Positions 54,972 to 64,000 of a stretch of DNA of 64,000 nt are shown here, in pieces. Both the position numbers and the translations under genes were made by a program. Location: contig JAVKMO010000028.1 in the NCBI GenBank assembly GCA_031539345.1, positions 6,225 through 70,224 on the forward strand. The letters are read 5' to 3'. Position 1 is the stretch's first letter; the number at the start of each line of letters is the position of its first letter. The DNA comes from JAVKMO01 sp031539345. Its GTDB lineage: Bacteria > Bacteroidota > Bacteroidia > Chitinophagales > Chitinophagaceae. Below the pieces are notes generated by a model. That model saw nothing but the letters and a program-made list of their open reading frames with translations. It made no database searches and was not told the DNA's origin.

Positions 54972-56678
54972 ATGATGAAAAAAATGCTTCAAAAAAAACA
55001 CGCTTGGCTTATTTTGCTTTTGGGAGTAATTGCTTTACAATATGGCACATCATATATCAATATAAAAATTGACTGTACAGAAGAAAAGCGATATACACTG
55101 TCTCCAGCTTCACAGCAATTATTAGAACGTATTCAAGAACCCATTACAGTGAAAATTCTAATGGAAAATGATTTGCCTGTTGAATTTAAAAAATTAAAAA
55201 ATAGCGTTACAGAATTATTAGACAGGATGAATATATACGCACATCATCTCATTCGTTATGAGTTAATGGATCCGTTAAGTATTTCTAATGATTCACTAAA
55301 AAATAAATTTTTAGATACCCTGTATGCCCTCGGCATACGCCCAACAAATGTCAATAAACGAAAAGGGAAAAATGGAACGCAAGAAAAAAAAGTTGTTTTT
55401 CCTGCTGCAATCATTCAATCTAAAAATAAAATTTTTGGCATTTCTTTTTTGTCAGAAACACTCATCAACAATATTGAATCTTTAAACAATGCCGAAGCCT
55501 TATTAGAATATAAATTAACGAGTGCGATAGAAAAAATTACGCAAACACAAAAGCCCTTCATCGCTTATGCGGTTGGACACCAAGAGCCTTTAGATTATAG
55601 GGTGAGGGATTTGTTTAACACTTTATATCCTCACTACAATTTTGACACACTCAATCTAAAAACTTGTGCTTTCGTCAATCACAAAAAATATGATTTGTTG
55701 TTAATCGTAAAGCCGCTTGCAACATTTTCTGACGAAGAAAAATTAAAAATAGACCAATTCGTTTTACACGGCGGAAAAGCTTTTTTTATTTTGGATAATG
55801 TGTTTGCTGAAATGCAAAACCTTCAAGAACAAAAACAAATGGTCGCTCAAAATTTAAATCTACAATTAGACGATTTACTTTTTCATTATGGTGCGCGTTT
55901 AGACTATAATTTATTACAAGATTTGCAGTGCGACAGATTACCCATTCAAGTGGGGTGGAACGGAGATAAGCCGCAATTTGAATTATTGCCATGGTATTAT
56001 TTTCCTCTTTTAATACCGAATGACGAACACCCAATTACAAAAAATTTAGATTTAATAGAAAGTAATTTTGTCAGCAGTATCAGTATGAATCAAAACAATA
56101 AAATAAATAAAACTGTCTTGCTTCATTCTTCCCAACAAACAAAAAAGCAAGGCACACCTTCACTCATTAGTTTTGAAACACTTAAAGAAAATGCAACAAC
56201 ATCTGCATTTCAGTTTTCTTTTTTACCAACAGCCGTTTTATTAGAAAGTGTTTATCATTCATTATATGCAAACAGATTAACAGACGATATGAAAATGAAG
56301 TATGAGCAAGCAAGTCAAAATAAAATACGAACAGAAAGCCTCAACAAGGATAAAATTATTGTCGTTGCTGATGCCGATGTCGTACTCAACCCTATCACAC
56401 AAAAAGAAGGTCCTTTAATGATGGGCATGAATCCTTATACAAAATTTCAATTTGCGAACAAAGTGTTTTTTGAAAATTGTTTAGAATATCTTCTTTCTAC
56501 AAGCAACATTATTGAAAACAGAAACAAAAATTTTACGCTCCGTTTACTCAATAAAAAAAAGATAGAAGAAGAGGCTTCGTTTTGGGCGTGGTGTAATTTG
56601 TTGATGCCTATTTTTCTGACTTTATTTTTTTATTTCATCTACGCTGCATGGCGTTGGAAAAAATATACATCACAATAA
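54972..56678 (+). CDS. gldG: Gliding motility ABC transporter auxiliary protein GldG
   Basis: About 568 residues: N-terminal membrane anchor (AWLILLLGVIALQYG), a periplasmic domain of the ABC_transp_aux type (YTLSPASQQLLERIQEPITVK), and a C-terminal anchor (LLMPIFLTLFFYFIYAAW) near the end. This is the GldG layout. The start is taken at the first ATG of an MMMKK series at 54972; a TTG one codon earlier also exists. Confidence 0.9.
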   Translation: MMKKMLQKKHAWLILLLGVIALQYGTSYINIKIDCTEEKRYTLSPASQQLLERIQEPITVKILMENDLPVEFKKLKNSVTELLDRMNIYAHHLIRYELMDPLSISNDSLKNKFLDTLYALGIRPTNVNKRKGKNGTQEKKVVFPAAIIQSKNKIFGISFLSETLINNIESLNNAEALLEYKLTSAIEKITQTQKPFIAYAVGHQEPLDYRVRDLFNTLYPHYNFDTLNLKTCAFVNHKKYDLLLIVKPLATFSDEEKLKIDQFVLHGGKAFFILDNVFAEMQNLQEQKQMVAQNLNLQLDDLLFHYGARLDYNLLQDLQCDRLPIQVGWNGDKPQFELLPWYYFPLLIPNDEHPITKNLDLIESNFVSSISMNQNNKINKTVLLHSSQQTKKQGTPSLISFETLKENATTSAFQFSFLPTAVLLESVYHSLYANRLTDDMKMKYEQASQNKIRTESLNKDKIIVVADADVVLNPITQKEGPLMMGMNPYTKFQFANKVFFENCLEYLLSTSNIIENRNKNFTLRLLNKKKIEEEASFWAWCNLLMPIFLTLFFYFIYAAWRWKKYTSQ

Positions 56679-56739
56679 AAAATGTTTGTTTGTTTATTAC
56701 ATTTGAATAATTTTATTGCACATCAAATCCACAAAAATA

Positions 56740-57681
56740 ATGGCTGATAAAAACAATTTTGACGAGATTGAATCTGTCTTAACTGGAGACATGATTAATG
56801 AATTGCAAGCTGACAACACAAGCGGTTGGTTTAAAAAAATCTCCAAAGGCATCAACACCAACACCTCAGAAAAAAAAGAAACACCAGAAGGTTTATGGGT
56901 GAAATGCCCTGAATGTAAACATACTTGCATGGCAGAAGATTTAGAACACAATCTTTTTGTTTGCCCAGAATGCAATTATCACAATCGAATTACAAGTAAG
57001 GATTATTTTAAAATTTTATTTGATGATAACGAATATGAAGAGTTGTTTGGCAACTTACGGTCAAAAGATTTTTTAAATTTTACAGACCTCAAATCTTATG
57101 GAAAACGCCTTGAAGAAATTTGGAAAAAAACAGATTTGACGGACTCTTTACGTGTAGGCGTTGGCAAAATAAATGAAAGTAAAGTAGTTATTGCTGCAAT
57201 GGATTTTAGTTTTATTGGCGGCTCGTTAGGTAGCGTAATGGGTGAAAAATTCATTCGTGCCGTAGATTATTGTTTAGAACACCGTTTGCCTTATGTGGTC
57301 ATTTGTAAATCTGGGGGAGCAAGAATGATGGAAAGTGCGTTTAGTTTAATGCAATTACCAAAAACCTGTGCTCGTTTAACCCAATTATCAGAAGCCAAGT
57401 TGCCTTATATTGCACTTTTAACAGACCCAAGCTATGGAGGCATCTCCGCATCATTTGGCATGCTTGGCGATTTTAACATTGCCGAACCAGGAGCAATGAT
57501 GGGTTTTGCTGGCGCTCGTGTTATCAAAGACACGATTAAAAAAGAATTGCCAAAAGGATTTCAACGCAGTGAATATTTATTAGAACACGGATTTTTAGAT
57601 TTTATTGTGGACAGAAAAGAATTAAAAGATAAACTTGCGACCCTTATCAGTCTCTTAAAAACTAACCTACTTAATTCTTAA
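56740..57681 (+). CDS. accD: Acetyl-CoA carboxylase carboxyltransferase subunit beta
   Basis: Transfers CO2 from biotin to acetyl-CoA, first step of fatty acid synthesis, together with AccA (not in the window). The N-terminal zinc ribbon has CPEC twice (CPECKHTC and VCPECNYH); the carboxyltransferase core has KSGGARMMES, LTDPSYGGISASFGMLGD and FAGARVIKDTI. Start at the ATG 56740; upstream codons from a TTG (56716) are not conserved-looking. Length 313, normal. Confidence 0.96.
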   Translation: MADKNNFDEIESVLTGDMINELQADNTSGWFKKISKGINTNTSEKKETPEGLWVKCPECKHTCMAEDLEHNLFVCPECNYHNRITSKDYFKILFDDNEYEELFGNLRSKDFLNFTDLKSYGKRLEEIWKKTDLTDSLRVGVGKINESKVVIAAMDFSFIGGSLGSVMGEKFIRAVDYCLEHRLPYVVICKSGGARMMESAFSLMQLPKTCARLTQLSEAKLPYIALLTDPSYGGISASFGMLGDFNIAEPGAMMGFAGARVIKDTIKKELPKGFQRSEYLLEHGFLDFIVDRKELKDKLATLISLLKTNLLNS

Positions 57682-57727
57682 GTTTTTTTATACACACAAA
57701 TTTTCAATACACATTAAATACCCTTTT

Positions 57728-59131
57728 ATGAAAATTATCCTTACAAAAATAATTCTAGCTACAGTTATTCTCTTTTCAACAACTTTAGTTTTTGGACAAA
57801 AAAAAAGAACTACAAGAAAAACTACAATCCATACCGAAAAACAATCTAAGGAAAATTTAAAAAAAACTACCAATACAGAAACAACTACAAACGAAATACA
57901 AGTAACCAATTCTTCTAAAGAATCAGCCTCATCGAAAGAAAATACTCCTACAACAACACAAAGCGGTGCTACAGCTGCCGGATCAGACGAAGACGAAGAT
58001 GAAGATGAAGAGAGTTTGTTTAATGTAAAAGAAATGAAAAACCCTTATGAAAGCATGATGGCTGGTGCTATGGAAAATAGTTTTTCATCAGGTTTGTCCG
58101 ATGTAGGCAATTTAGAAAAGGCTATGTCAGAGATAGGCGGTGATGAAAACAGTAATAATCAAAAAAAAGACAGTGTATTTAAATACGACGTTGTGTTAAC
58201 TCCGAATCTAAGTTTAGACAATTTTGATATGAAAGGTGTTTGGAAAATTGCTTTTAAAGAAACGTTTGACGACCACCGCATTACTCCTTTTCATAAAAAT
58301 TATGATTTAAAGCCTTGTTTAAACGACACGGTTTTAATTGCTCAAGAATATTTATATGCAACAACAACCTGCCTTAACAATTTGTTGTTTTTCAATACAG
58401 CGGATATCAAAAAAAACTATTTTTCACTTAGCCATGCTTTTCATAGCAACGACATAAAAGACGCTACGGCAAAAAAAAGCAACAAACCAGGATTTGTTAT
58501 TGATACCTCAGGGACAATTTATCAATCATTTTTAGCTTCTTTATACGAAAGGTTTGGCGTGGACGACATTCCAACACTAACCATACCAGCTTCTAAATTA
58601 AAGGGAGAAACTGAATTGAAATTTTATGTACTCAGCAACAATTTAATGATGTACTTTTTTAATTCAGTCATCTATTATTTAGAGCGTTTCCCGGAAGGCC
58701 TTAAACAAATTAATTATTCACTACCTGTAGAACAAAATTATACAAGCATCAACTGGAAACAAGACCCTAATAATTACACTTTAATTACAGGAAAATATAT
58801 CAACGACTTTAATTTATTTATAGAAGAAGACCGTTTCTTAGCACTTAAAAATGCAGAAAACAAAATAGTTAGAAAGCCGAAACTCCATATTACATTTTAT
58901 CCGCCAGTAATAGGTGATAATAATCTGTCGATTTCTAATACTGTTTTAAATGCTAAAACAAATACTTTATCTTCAGTAGAATTATACAATTCTGAAGGAC
59001 CTATTAACTCAGTAAAACAAATTTATATTCCGTTAGAAAACGTACATTCTCCATTATTCACAGTCAATTTTATGTCAAACGAATCAAAAAAATACTCTTG
59101 GGGAATGAAATATAAAATCATCTATAAATAA
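57728..59131 (+). CDS. Secreted protein of unknown function
   Basis: 467 residues. A signal peptide (residues 1-24, cleavage after VFGQ) is followed by a Lys/Thr/Ser/Asn-rich linker, an acidic run (Asp/Glu, residues about 87-95), and from about residue 150 a folded, beta-rich domain without a family I recognise. There is no C-terminal T9SS sorting domain that I can see. It lies between accD and gldC on the same strand; its closeness to gldC (19 bases) might hint at an envelope role, which is inference only. Confidence 0.62.
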   Translation: MKIILTKIILATVILFSTTLVFGQKKRTTRKTTIHTEKQSKENLKKTTNTETTTNEIQVTNSSKESASSKENTPTTTQSGATAAGSDEDEDEDEESLFNVKEMKNPYESMMAGAMENSFSSGLSDVGNLEKAMSEIGGDENSNNQKKDSVFKYDVVLTPNLSLDNFDMKGVWKIAFKETFDDHRITPFHKNYDLKPCLNDTVLIAQEYLYATTTCLNNLLFFNTADIKKNYFSLSHAFHSNDIKDATAKKSNKPGFVIDTSGTIYQSFLASLYERFGVDDIPTLTIPASKLKGETELKFYVLSNNLMMYFFNSVIYYLERFPEGLKQINYSLPVEQNYTSINWKQDPNNYTLITGKYINDFNLFIEEDRFLALKNAENKIVRKPKLHITFYPPVIGDNNLSISNTVLNAKTNTLSSVELYNSEGPINSVKQIYIPLENVHSPLFTVNFMSNESKKYSWGMKYKIIYK

Positions 59132-59150
59132 CCTATTAAAAATTCGAGTA

Positions 59151-59495
59151 ATGGATAATCCGCAGATACAAATTCAGATTGACTTAGACGAAAAAAAAGT
59201 TCCTGAAAAAATTATATGGACATCAAGCTCTTTACCAGAACCAAAAGATTTGGATGCAAAAGCGATGCTTTTGAGCTTTTGGGACAGCAAAGACAAAACC
59301 GCAATGCGGTTAGACTTGTGGACAAAAACGATGATGGTAGATGAAATGGCTGACTTTTTTTATCAAACTTTTCTGAGTTTTTCTGACACATACCACCGCT
59401 CTGTTCCAGACTCTATGCTCCACGAAGACATTAAAAAATTTGCCCATTCTTTCAAAGAAAAATTCAAACAAGAACAAGTTAAAAATACTCCTTAA
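59151..59495 (+). CDS. gldC: Gliding motility protein GldC
   Basis: 114 residues matching the GldC pattern: IQIDLDEKKVPEKIIWTSS, KAMLLSFWDSKDKTAMRLDL, WTKTMMVDEMADFFYQT. GldC is a small cytoplasmic-type protein that helps gliding in F. johnsoniae but is not essential for it, and occurs in non-gliding Bacteroidota as well. It lies 4 bases before lysA. Confidence 0.9.
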   Translation: MDNPQIQIQIDLDEKKVPEKIIWTSSSLPEPKDLDAKAMLLSFWDSKDKTAMRLDLWTKTMMVDEMADFFYQTFLSFSDTYHRSVPDSMLHEDIKKFAHSFKEKFKQEQVKNTP

Positions 59496-59499
59496 AACA

Positions 59500-60723
59500 A
59501 TGTCCACGTCGCGCTCCGTTCTTTCTCGCCAACAGTTGTCTAATATCGCCAACGAATATGGTACTCCTATTTATATCTATGATGCACAAAGAATACAAGA
59601 CCAATATCAAGGATTGCTCAACGCATTTAAAAATGTAGATGTTCACTTTCATTATGCGTGTAAAGCATTAACGAACATCAATGTATTGAAAATATTATGT
59701 CAGCTGGGTGCTGGTATTGATTGTGTGAGCCTGAACGAGGTGATGTTAGCTTTTAAGGCAGGTTTTAAAAAAGAGGACATTATCTTTACCCCAAATTGCG
59801 TAAGCATTCAAGAATATATTGATGCAAAAGATTTAGGCGTAAAAATCAATATTGATAATATCTCGACCTTAGAACAGTTTGGTAATTTATTTGCCAATAC
59901 CTACCCTATTTGCCTTCGTTTTAATCCACATATTCTTGCTGGTGGCAACATCAAAATTTCAACTGGTCATATTGATTCTAAATTTGGTATTTCGATTCAC
60001 CAAATCCGCCACGTAGAACGTATTGTAAAAACAATGAACATCAACGTTACAGGCATTCACATGCACACGGGTAGTGAAATCAAAGACACAGAAGTATTTA
60101 TTCAAGGAATGCAAGTATTACTCAATTTAGCCAACCATTTTCCTGATTTACAATTTATAGATTTAGGTAGTGGTTTTAAAGTGAAATATAAAAAAGACGA
60201 TATTGAAACAGATTTGGCTTTATTAGGAAAAAGGGTTACAGAAGAAATGCAACAATTTGAAAAAGAAACAGGACGTAAATTGAAGATTTATTTTGAACCT
60301 GGAAAATATTTAGTCAGCGAAGCTGGTTATTTTGTAGTGCAAGCAAACGTGATTAAACCTACCCCTGCTACGGTTTTTGTTGGCGTAAATTCAGGGTTTA
60401 ATCATTTAATAAGGCCTATGCTTTACAATGCCTATCACAGAATAGAGAACATTTCTAATGCAACTGAAACAGAAAGAATTTATACTGTTGTAGGACATAT
60501 TTGCGAAACGGACACCTTTGCATGGGACATTAAATTGCAAGAAGTAAGAGAAAAAGATTACTTGGTTTTTTACAATGCAGGAGCATACGGATTTGAAATG
60601 TCGAGTAATTTTAACTCTCGTTGCAAACCCGCAGAAGTTTTAGTGATAAACAATGAAGCAAAACTAATTCGCAAACGAGACAATTTTGATGATTTACTAA
60701 GAAATCAAATTGAAGTTTTGTAA
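59500..60723 (+). CDS. lysA: Diaminopimelate decarboxylase
   Basis: Last step of lysine synthesis, decarboxylating meso-diaminopimelate. The PLP lysine is in HYACKALTN, the Gly-rich phosphate loop is DLGSGFKVKY, and the EPGKYLVSEAG segment and the substrate CETDTF (Cys-Glu) motif follow. The start is the ATG at 59500; a longer frame begins inside gldC but lacks conservation. 407 residues, normal. The stop overlaps the lolD start (TAATG). Confidence 0.95.
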   Translation: MSTSRSVLSRQQLSNIANEYGTPIYIYDAQRIQDQYQGLLNAFKNVDVHFHYACKALTNINVLKILCQLGAGIDCVSLNEVMLAFKAGFKKEDIIFTPNCVSIQEYIDAKDLGVKINIDNISTLEQFGNLFANTYPICLRFNPHILAGGNIKISTGHIDSKFGISIHQIRHVERIVKTMNINVTGIHMHTGSEIKDTEVFIQGMQVLLNLANHFPDLQFIDLGSGFKVKYKKDDIETDLALLGKRVTEEMQQFEKETGRKLKIYFEPGKYLVSEAGYFVVQANVIKPTPATVFVGVNSGFNHLIRPMLYNAYHRIENISNATETERIYTVVGHICETDTFAWDIKLQEVREKDYLVFYNAGAYGFEMSSNFNSRCKPAEVLVINNEAKLIRKRDNFDDLLRNQIEVL

Positions 60724-61382
60724 TGATGATAAAAGCAGAACATTTATCAAAACGCTACAAAAATGTAGAAGTATTTAAAAATATCAATATCGAAATTCCA
60801 AAAGGAAAAATCATTTCCTTGCTTGGTGCGTCAGGAGAAGGGAAAAGCACACTCTTGCAAATTTTGGGTTTATTAGACAGCCCTTCGGAAGGAAAAATTT
60901 ATTATCACAATGAACGTGTTGATGATTTATCGACCTTGCGTATTCGTGAAATCAGAAATAAAAAAATTGGGTTTATTTTTCAATTTCACCACCTTTTTCC
61001 CGAGTTTACAGCTTTGGAAAATGTATGTATTCCTGCTTTTGTATTTGAAAAAGATAAAAACAAAATAGAAGCAAGAGCAAAAAAAATTTTAGACAAACTG
61101 GGTTTGGAGAATCGTTTGCAACATAAACCAAAAGAATTGTCTGGCGGCGAACAACAAAGAGTTGCGATAGCAAGAGCGTTAATCAATCAACCAGAAATTA
61201 TCTTTGCAGACGAACCAACAGGAAATTTAGACGCAAAAAACGCATCGCAATTGCACGACATTTTTGAGCAACTCAATAAAGACGCACAACAGACATTTTT
61301 AATTGTAACGCATAATGAAGAATTAGCAAAGCGTTCTCACCAAATTTTAAAAATGAAAGAAGGTGCTTTGCTAATGGTCTAA
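60723..61382 (+). CDS. lolD: ABC transporter ATPase, LolD/MacB-type
   Basis: 219 residues. Walker A is GASGEGKST, signature LSGGEQQRVAIARAL, Walker B IIFADEPTGNLD; the sequence is of the LolD/MacB/FtsE group that powers lipoprotein release or similar mechanotransmission. The permease subunits (LolC/LolE) are not in the window. It shares one base with the lysA stop (TAATG), so the two are translationally coupled. Calling it LolD is by similarity; MacB-type function is not excluded. Confidence 0.85.
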   Translation: MMIKAEHLSKRYKNVEVFKNINIEIPKGKIISLLGASGEGKSTLLQILGLLDSPSEGKIYYHNERVDDLSTLRIREIRNKKIGFIFQFHHLFPEFTALENVCIPAFVFEKDKNKIEARAKKILDKLGLENRLQHKPKELSGGEQQRVAIARALINQPEIIFADEPTGNLDAKNASQLHDIFEQLNKDAQQTFLIVTHNEELAKRSHQILKMKEGALLMV

Positions 61383-61391
61383 ACAAGAGAA

Positions 61392-63041
61392 TTATTTCTT
61401 CGCTTTTTTTGCCTCTGCGGTTTTTACGCTTTCTATATATTTTACAATTCCGTCTCTTTCTTTAAGCAAATCAGCGTCATTCGGTTTAAACAAGATCAGT
61501 GCATTAATTGCCTTTAAAGACTCGTCATAATTTTTCAATACGTTACGACTATAGGCATATAAAACGCCATAACTCTGAACCAAAATATTTTTATTTTTAG
61601 CCGTATCTAAAGATGTAATTTCTATCGTTTTTTGATAATACGGGATGGCACTCGCAAGCGTTGTGTCTGTAATAGATTTGGTTCTTCCCTTCCAGAAATA
61701 GCCAAAATATTCGTTTGGATATTTAGCGATATAAGTAGAAAAAATCGTGTCTGCACTTGCATATTCCTCCGCCACTAAATTGGCATAACCCCAATTGAAT
61801 AAATCAGTTGCATTTTGTTTAGGGTTATTATTATAAAGCATTCCGCTCCAATATGCTAACATTTTGGTGTTTTTTGTTTTTTTATATAGCGCCACAATCG
61901 AACGAATATCATTTACACGACTATTCGGAATCGTATCTGCAACGTATGCTTTTTCATAGTATGTTGTTGCATCTTTTATTTTATCTGGAAAGCGAGACAA
62001 TAAGGTTGCCATAAAACGATAATTGTCTAAATCAATAATGTCGATGTCTGCTTTTTGAAAAAAAGTTTCGAAATATTTAACTGCTTGTACCGTGTCATTT
62101 AATTGCGTCAAAGCATATCCTGCTAATCGATAGCACCTCATGTCAACTTTATCTTTGTATTTATCAATCATGCCCAAGGTTTGGTCTAAACTTTTCTGAA
62201 AACTTTTTGATGCATACAACACATTCGCTTCTTCAAATTCTAAAGCAGGCGTTGGTTCGATGAGAGCTTTATATTTCAAAAAGTAATCCTTTGCTTTTGT
62301 AATGTCAGTATTGTAATAATGACGATACAATTCATAAAAAGCTGGAGCAAAACTTTTATCTAACATGGTTACATCTATCATCTGTTGAACAAACTCCTCT
62401 TTATTGTTTTGGTTTAAAAATAATTTTCCCAATCGAAATTTTGCAGGTGCATTATTACTTTCCATAGAAAGGGCTAACTGATAATTGGTATAGACATCGT
62501 TACCATATTTTAAACGTTTGTAAAAGTCGCCCATAGCAATATGATATTCAGGATTCTTTTTTGCCTTTTCGTGCATGAGGCTAAATTTATTTTGAGCATA
62601 TTTTGCATCGGTCGCTTTTGCTTTTGTATAAGCATAAGCCAAGGCTGTATAAACAGCAATGTCTTTTGATTTTGTCTGCAAAATAGCATTGTCAAAAAGC
62701 GTTTGAGCCTCGTTAATATTCCCTTCTAAGAGCAATACACTCCCCAACCCAACCATATTCAATGCAGATGCAGGAATTACTTTTAATGCATTTTGGCATA
62801 TTTTTTTTGCATCAGCTAAATTATTATTGAGCAAATATGCTCTACCTAAATAAAACATAGCAAGTTCTTGCTCACTTTCTTTAAGTTTTGGATTTTGCAA
62901 GAAGGCAGACAAGGTTTCTATCGCTTTTCCATAACGTTCATAGTATAAATACTTCTTTGCATTTTCAACGACTGCTACTTGTGAAAGTAGAGAAGAAAAA
63001 GAAAGAGCAGACCCAATCAATAAAAATAAAACTTTTTTCAT
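61392..63041 (-). CDS. Secreted TPR-repeat protein
   Basis: Start taken at 63041, where MKKVLFLLIGSALSFSSLLSQ gives a signal peptide; an upstream ATG at 63065 is less likely. About 549 residues of tandem helix pairs with tetratricopeptide spacing (for example YYERYGKAIETLSAFLQNPK, YLGRAYLLNNNLADAKKICQ, YFGYFWKGRTKSI). The C-terminus is Lys/Ala-rich. It is a periplasmic TPR protein; partner unknown. It converges with lolD, 9 bases apart. Confidence 0.8.
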   Translation of the reverse strand: MKKVLFLLIGSALSFSSLLSQVAVVENAKKYLYYERYGKAIETLSAFLQNPKLKESEQELAMFYLGRAYLLNNNLADAKKICQNALKVIPASALNMVGLGSVLLLEGNINEAQTLFDNAILQTKSKDIAVYTALAYAYTKAKATDAKYAQNKFSLMHEKAKKNPEYHIAMGDFYKRLKYGNDVYTNYQLALSMESNNAPAKFRLGKLFLNQNNKEEFVQQMIDVTMLDKSFAPAFYELYRHYYNTDITKAKDYFLKYKALIEPTPALEFEEANVLYASKSFQKSLDQTLGMIDKYKDKVDMRCYRLAGYALTQLNDTVQAVKYFETFFQKADIDIIDLDNYRFMATLLSRFPDKIKDATTYYEKAYVADTIPNSRVNDIRSIVALYKKTKNTKMLAYWSGMLYNNNPKQNATDLFNWGYANLVAEEYASADTIFSTYIAKYPNEYFGYFWKGRTKSITDTTLASAIPYYQKTIEITSLDTAKNKNILVQSYGVLYAYSRNVLKNYDESLKAINALILFKPNDADLLKERDGIVKYIESVKTAEAKKAKK

Positions 63042-63065
63042 AGAATTTGATTGTAGTGAAATCAT

Positions 63066-63225
63066 ACGGAATAGTTTAATTAAAAAATAAAGGAAGAATG
63101 ATATGCTAAGATAGAAAATGCTTTGTCTTTTTTCATAAACAAAAAAATATCTTTAATAAACTCTGTCGGCTAAGATAAATCAAAGGCCAAAAAGTTTACT
63201 AAAGATATCTATTTAGATTTTCGTT
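63066..63225. other. Intergenic gap between TPR protein and surface-protein gene
   Basis: About 160 AT-rich bases. No gene, hairpin terminator or clear promoter was seen. Confidence 0.4.
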
Positions 63226-63999
63226 TTAATTAGTTTGAATCCAGTTCGTTCCGTCACTTACAAATCGAATTTTTGATGTGAAAGATAAATTTTCTATGAC
63301 AGATAACGTGATACCAGAAGAAACAAAAATAGAAAGAGAAAGAGTTACTGCACCATCTCCTTGATTGATAATTGTAAATGTTTTATTCGGCAAAGTTGCA
63401 GGGTTGGGCAATGAAAAAGTAACATTTGCTGTTCCTGTATAAATAACGATGTTGTCTGAACTTGTAAGACTAGTTGCACTATTGGTGCTTCTAATACTAT
63501 TTAAAGACATTGAAGAAATAACTCCTGTAGAGGCGTTTACAGTCAATAGACGAGTGGCAACCGTATCCACTTGCAAACCAGCTATTGCGAAAGTATTGGT
63601 AGCGGTTGTTGTTATGGTTGTTGGTTTGTTTAAATCGCCACCTAACAAAACAGAATCCGAATTGATTCCAGCGTTCATACCGTTAGATATTTTTAGTGAA
63701 TTACCCGTTATATAGTTTACATATCCTCTAATTCTCCTCCAGATAACACCATCAAATACAAAAGACGCTCTATCTGAAAAAGCATCTAATCTTAAATCTG
63801 CTCTCAAATTCGTATTGGTGGTTTTCACAGAAAATGGAGAACCTATATTATTTGTAACAGTTAAAACTTTTCCAATTATTGCAGATGATGGAAGGATGAT
63901 ATTAGGTATATATGCAGTCGGATTTATTACATATTCGTCATAGTTGGTAGGGTTAGCGGCAAGCGTCAAGTTTGAACCAACAACAGCTCCTCTTACACC
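63226..63999 (-). CDS. Beta-rich surface or tail-fibre-like protein, C-terminal part
   Basis: The frame is open to the right edge, so the N-terminus lies outside. The visible 257 residues are rich in Thr, Ser, Asn and Val with short beta-strand periods, motifs such as DSVLLGGDLNKPTTI and LLTVNASTGVISS, and ending RFVSDGTNWIQTN. The last motif (VSDGTNWI) is common in bacterial and phage tail-fibre-like or surface-layer proteins of Bacteroidota. Its role is unknown. No T9SS C-terminal domain is visible. Confidence 0.6.
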   Translation of the reverse strand, partial: GVRGAVVGSNLTLAANPTNYDEYVINPTAYIPNIILPSSAIIGKVLTVTNNIGSPFSVKTTNTNLRADLRLDAFSDRASFVFDGVIWRRIRGYVNYITGNSLKISNGMNAGINSDSVLLGGDLNKPTTITTTATNTFAIAGLQVDTVATRLLTVNASTGVISSMSLNSIRSTNSATSLTSSDNIVIYTGTANVTFSLPNPATLPNKTFTIINQGDGAVTLSLSIFVSSGITLSVIENLSFTSKIRFVSDGTNWIQTN

Positions 64000-64000
64000 C

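Noticed and set aside
1..64000. tRNA, rRNA and CRISPR arrays
   Set aside because: No cloverleaf-like gaps, rRNA segments or regularly spaced direct repeats were seen on either strand; the intergenic regions are short and AT-rich.

Overview
The window is AT-rich (roughly one third G+C by eye) and comes from the chromosome of a member of the Bacteroidota, probably an environmental Chitinophagales-like lineage; the lineage call is inference from gene content. The markers are gliding and type IX secretion genes (a PorV C-terminus, gldF, gldG, gldC), three TonB-dependent receptors, a DUF4249 lipoprotein, long IspH, and generally weak Shine-Dalgarno sequences. No rRNA, tRNA or CRISPR array was seen.

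Layout. 1-4.3 kb, plus strand: end of porV, a deoxynucleoside kinase, aroQ and uvrA, then a solitary PD-(D/E)XK nuclease. 5.3-7 kb, minus: a GH37 trehalase broken into two reading frames. 7-12.4 kb: argH (plus), then a minus cluster folD, a 55-residue CcmD-like membrane protein, rpiB and a PolB-type exonuclease, a zinc-ribbon/HTH protein, and argC. 12.4-15.6 kb, minus: TonB receptor plus DUF4249 lipoprotein. 15.9-24.3 kb is a plus-strand housekeeping run: proline dehydrogenase, ureohydrolase, pyruvate kinase, epimerase, nucleotidyltransferase, ddl, ispH and a DUF2059 protein. 24.3-30.7 kb is a type III restriction-modification locus, mod - RhuM fragment - RhuM/Doc fusion - res. 30.8-33.2 kb is a TPP riboswitch followed by a TonB receptor, very probably a thiamin uptake unit. 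33.2-39.7 kb: nfu, atpZ, hypA with a large helical-repeat protein, a metalloprotease lipoprotein, an mlaE-like permease, yihY and a LysE exporter. 39.7-41.2 kb is a small accessory island: a decayed antitoxin-like gene and a PIN toxin between two copies of an attC-like repeat. 41.2-54.1 kb, minus: pdxJ, an MMPL exporter, a conserved unknown, an outer-membrane protein, an Oar-like TonB receptor, uvrB and a split coaB/coaC. 54.2-61.4 kb, plus: gldF, gldG, accD, a secreted unknown, gldC, lysA and lolD. The window ends with a TPR lipid-envelope-type secreted protein and the C-terminal part of a beta-rich surface or tail-fibre-like protein.

The most noteworthy signals are the RhuM and RhuM/Doc genes embedded in the type III R-M operon, the repeat-flanked PIN module whose partner gene carries both a poly-A frameshift and an in-frame stop, the riboswitch-controlled receptor, and a CoaBC protein split by a TAA placed directly before an ATG in the same frame. 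Three separate genes are interrupted (trehalase, antitoxin-like gene, CoaBC), two of them in homopolymers, so assembly error must be excluded before they are called biological.
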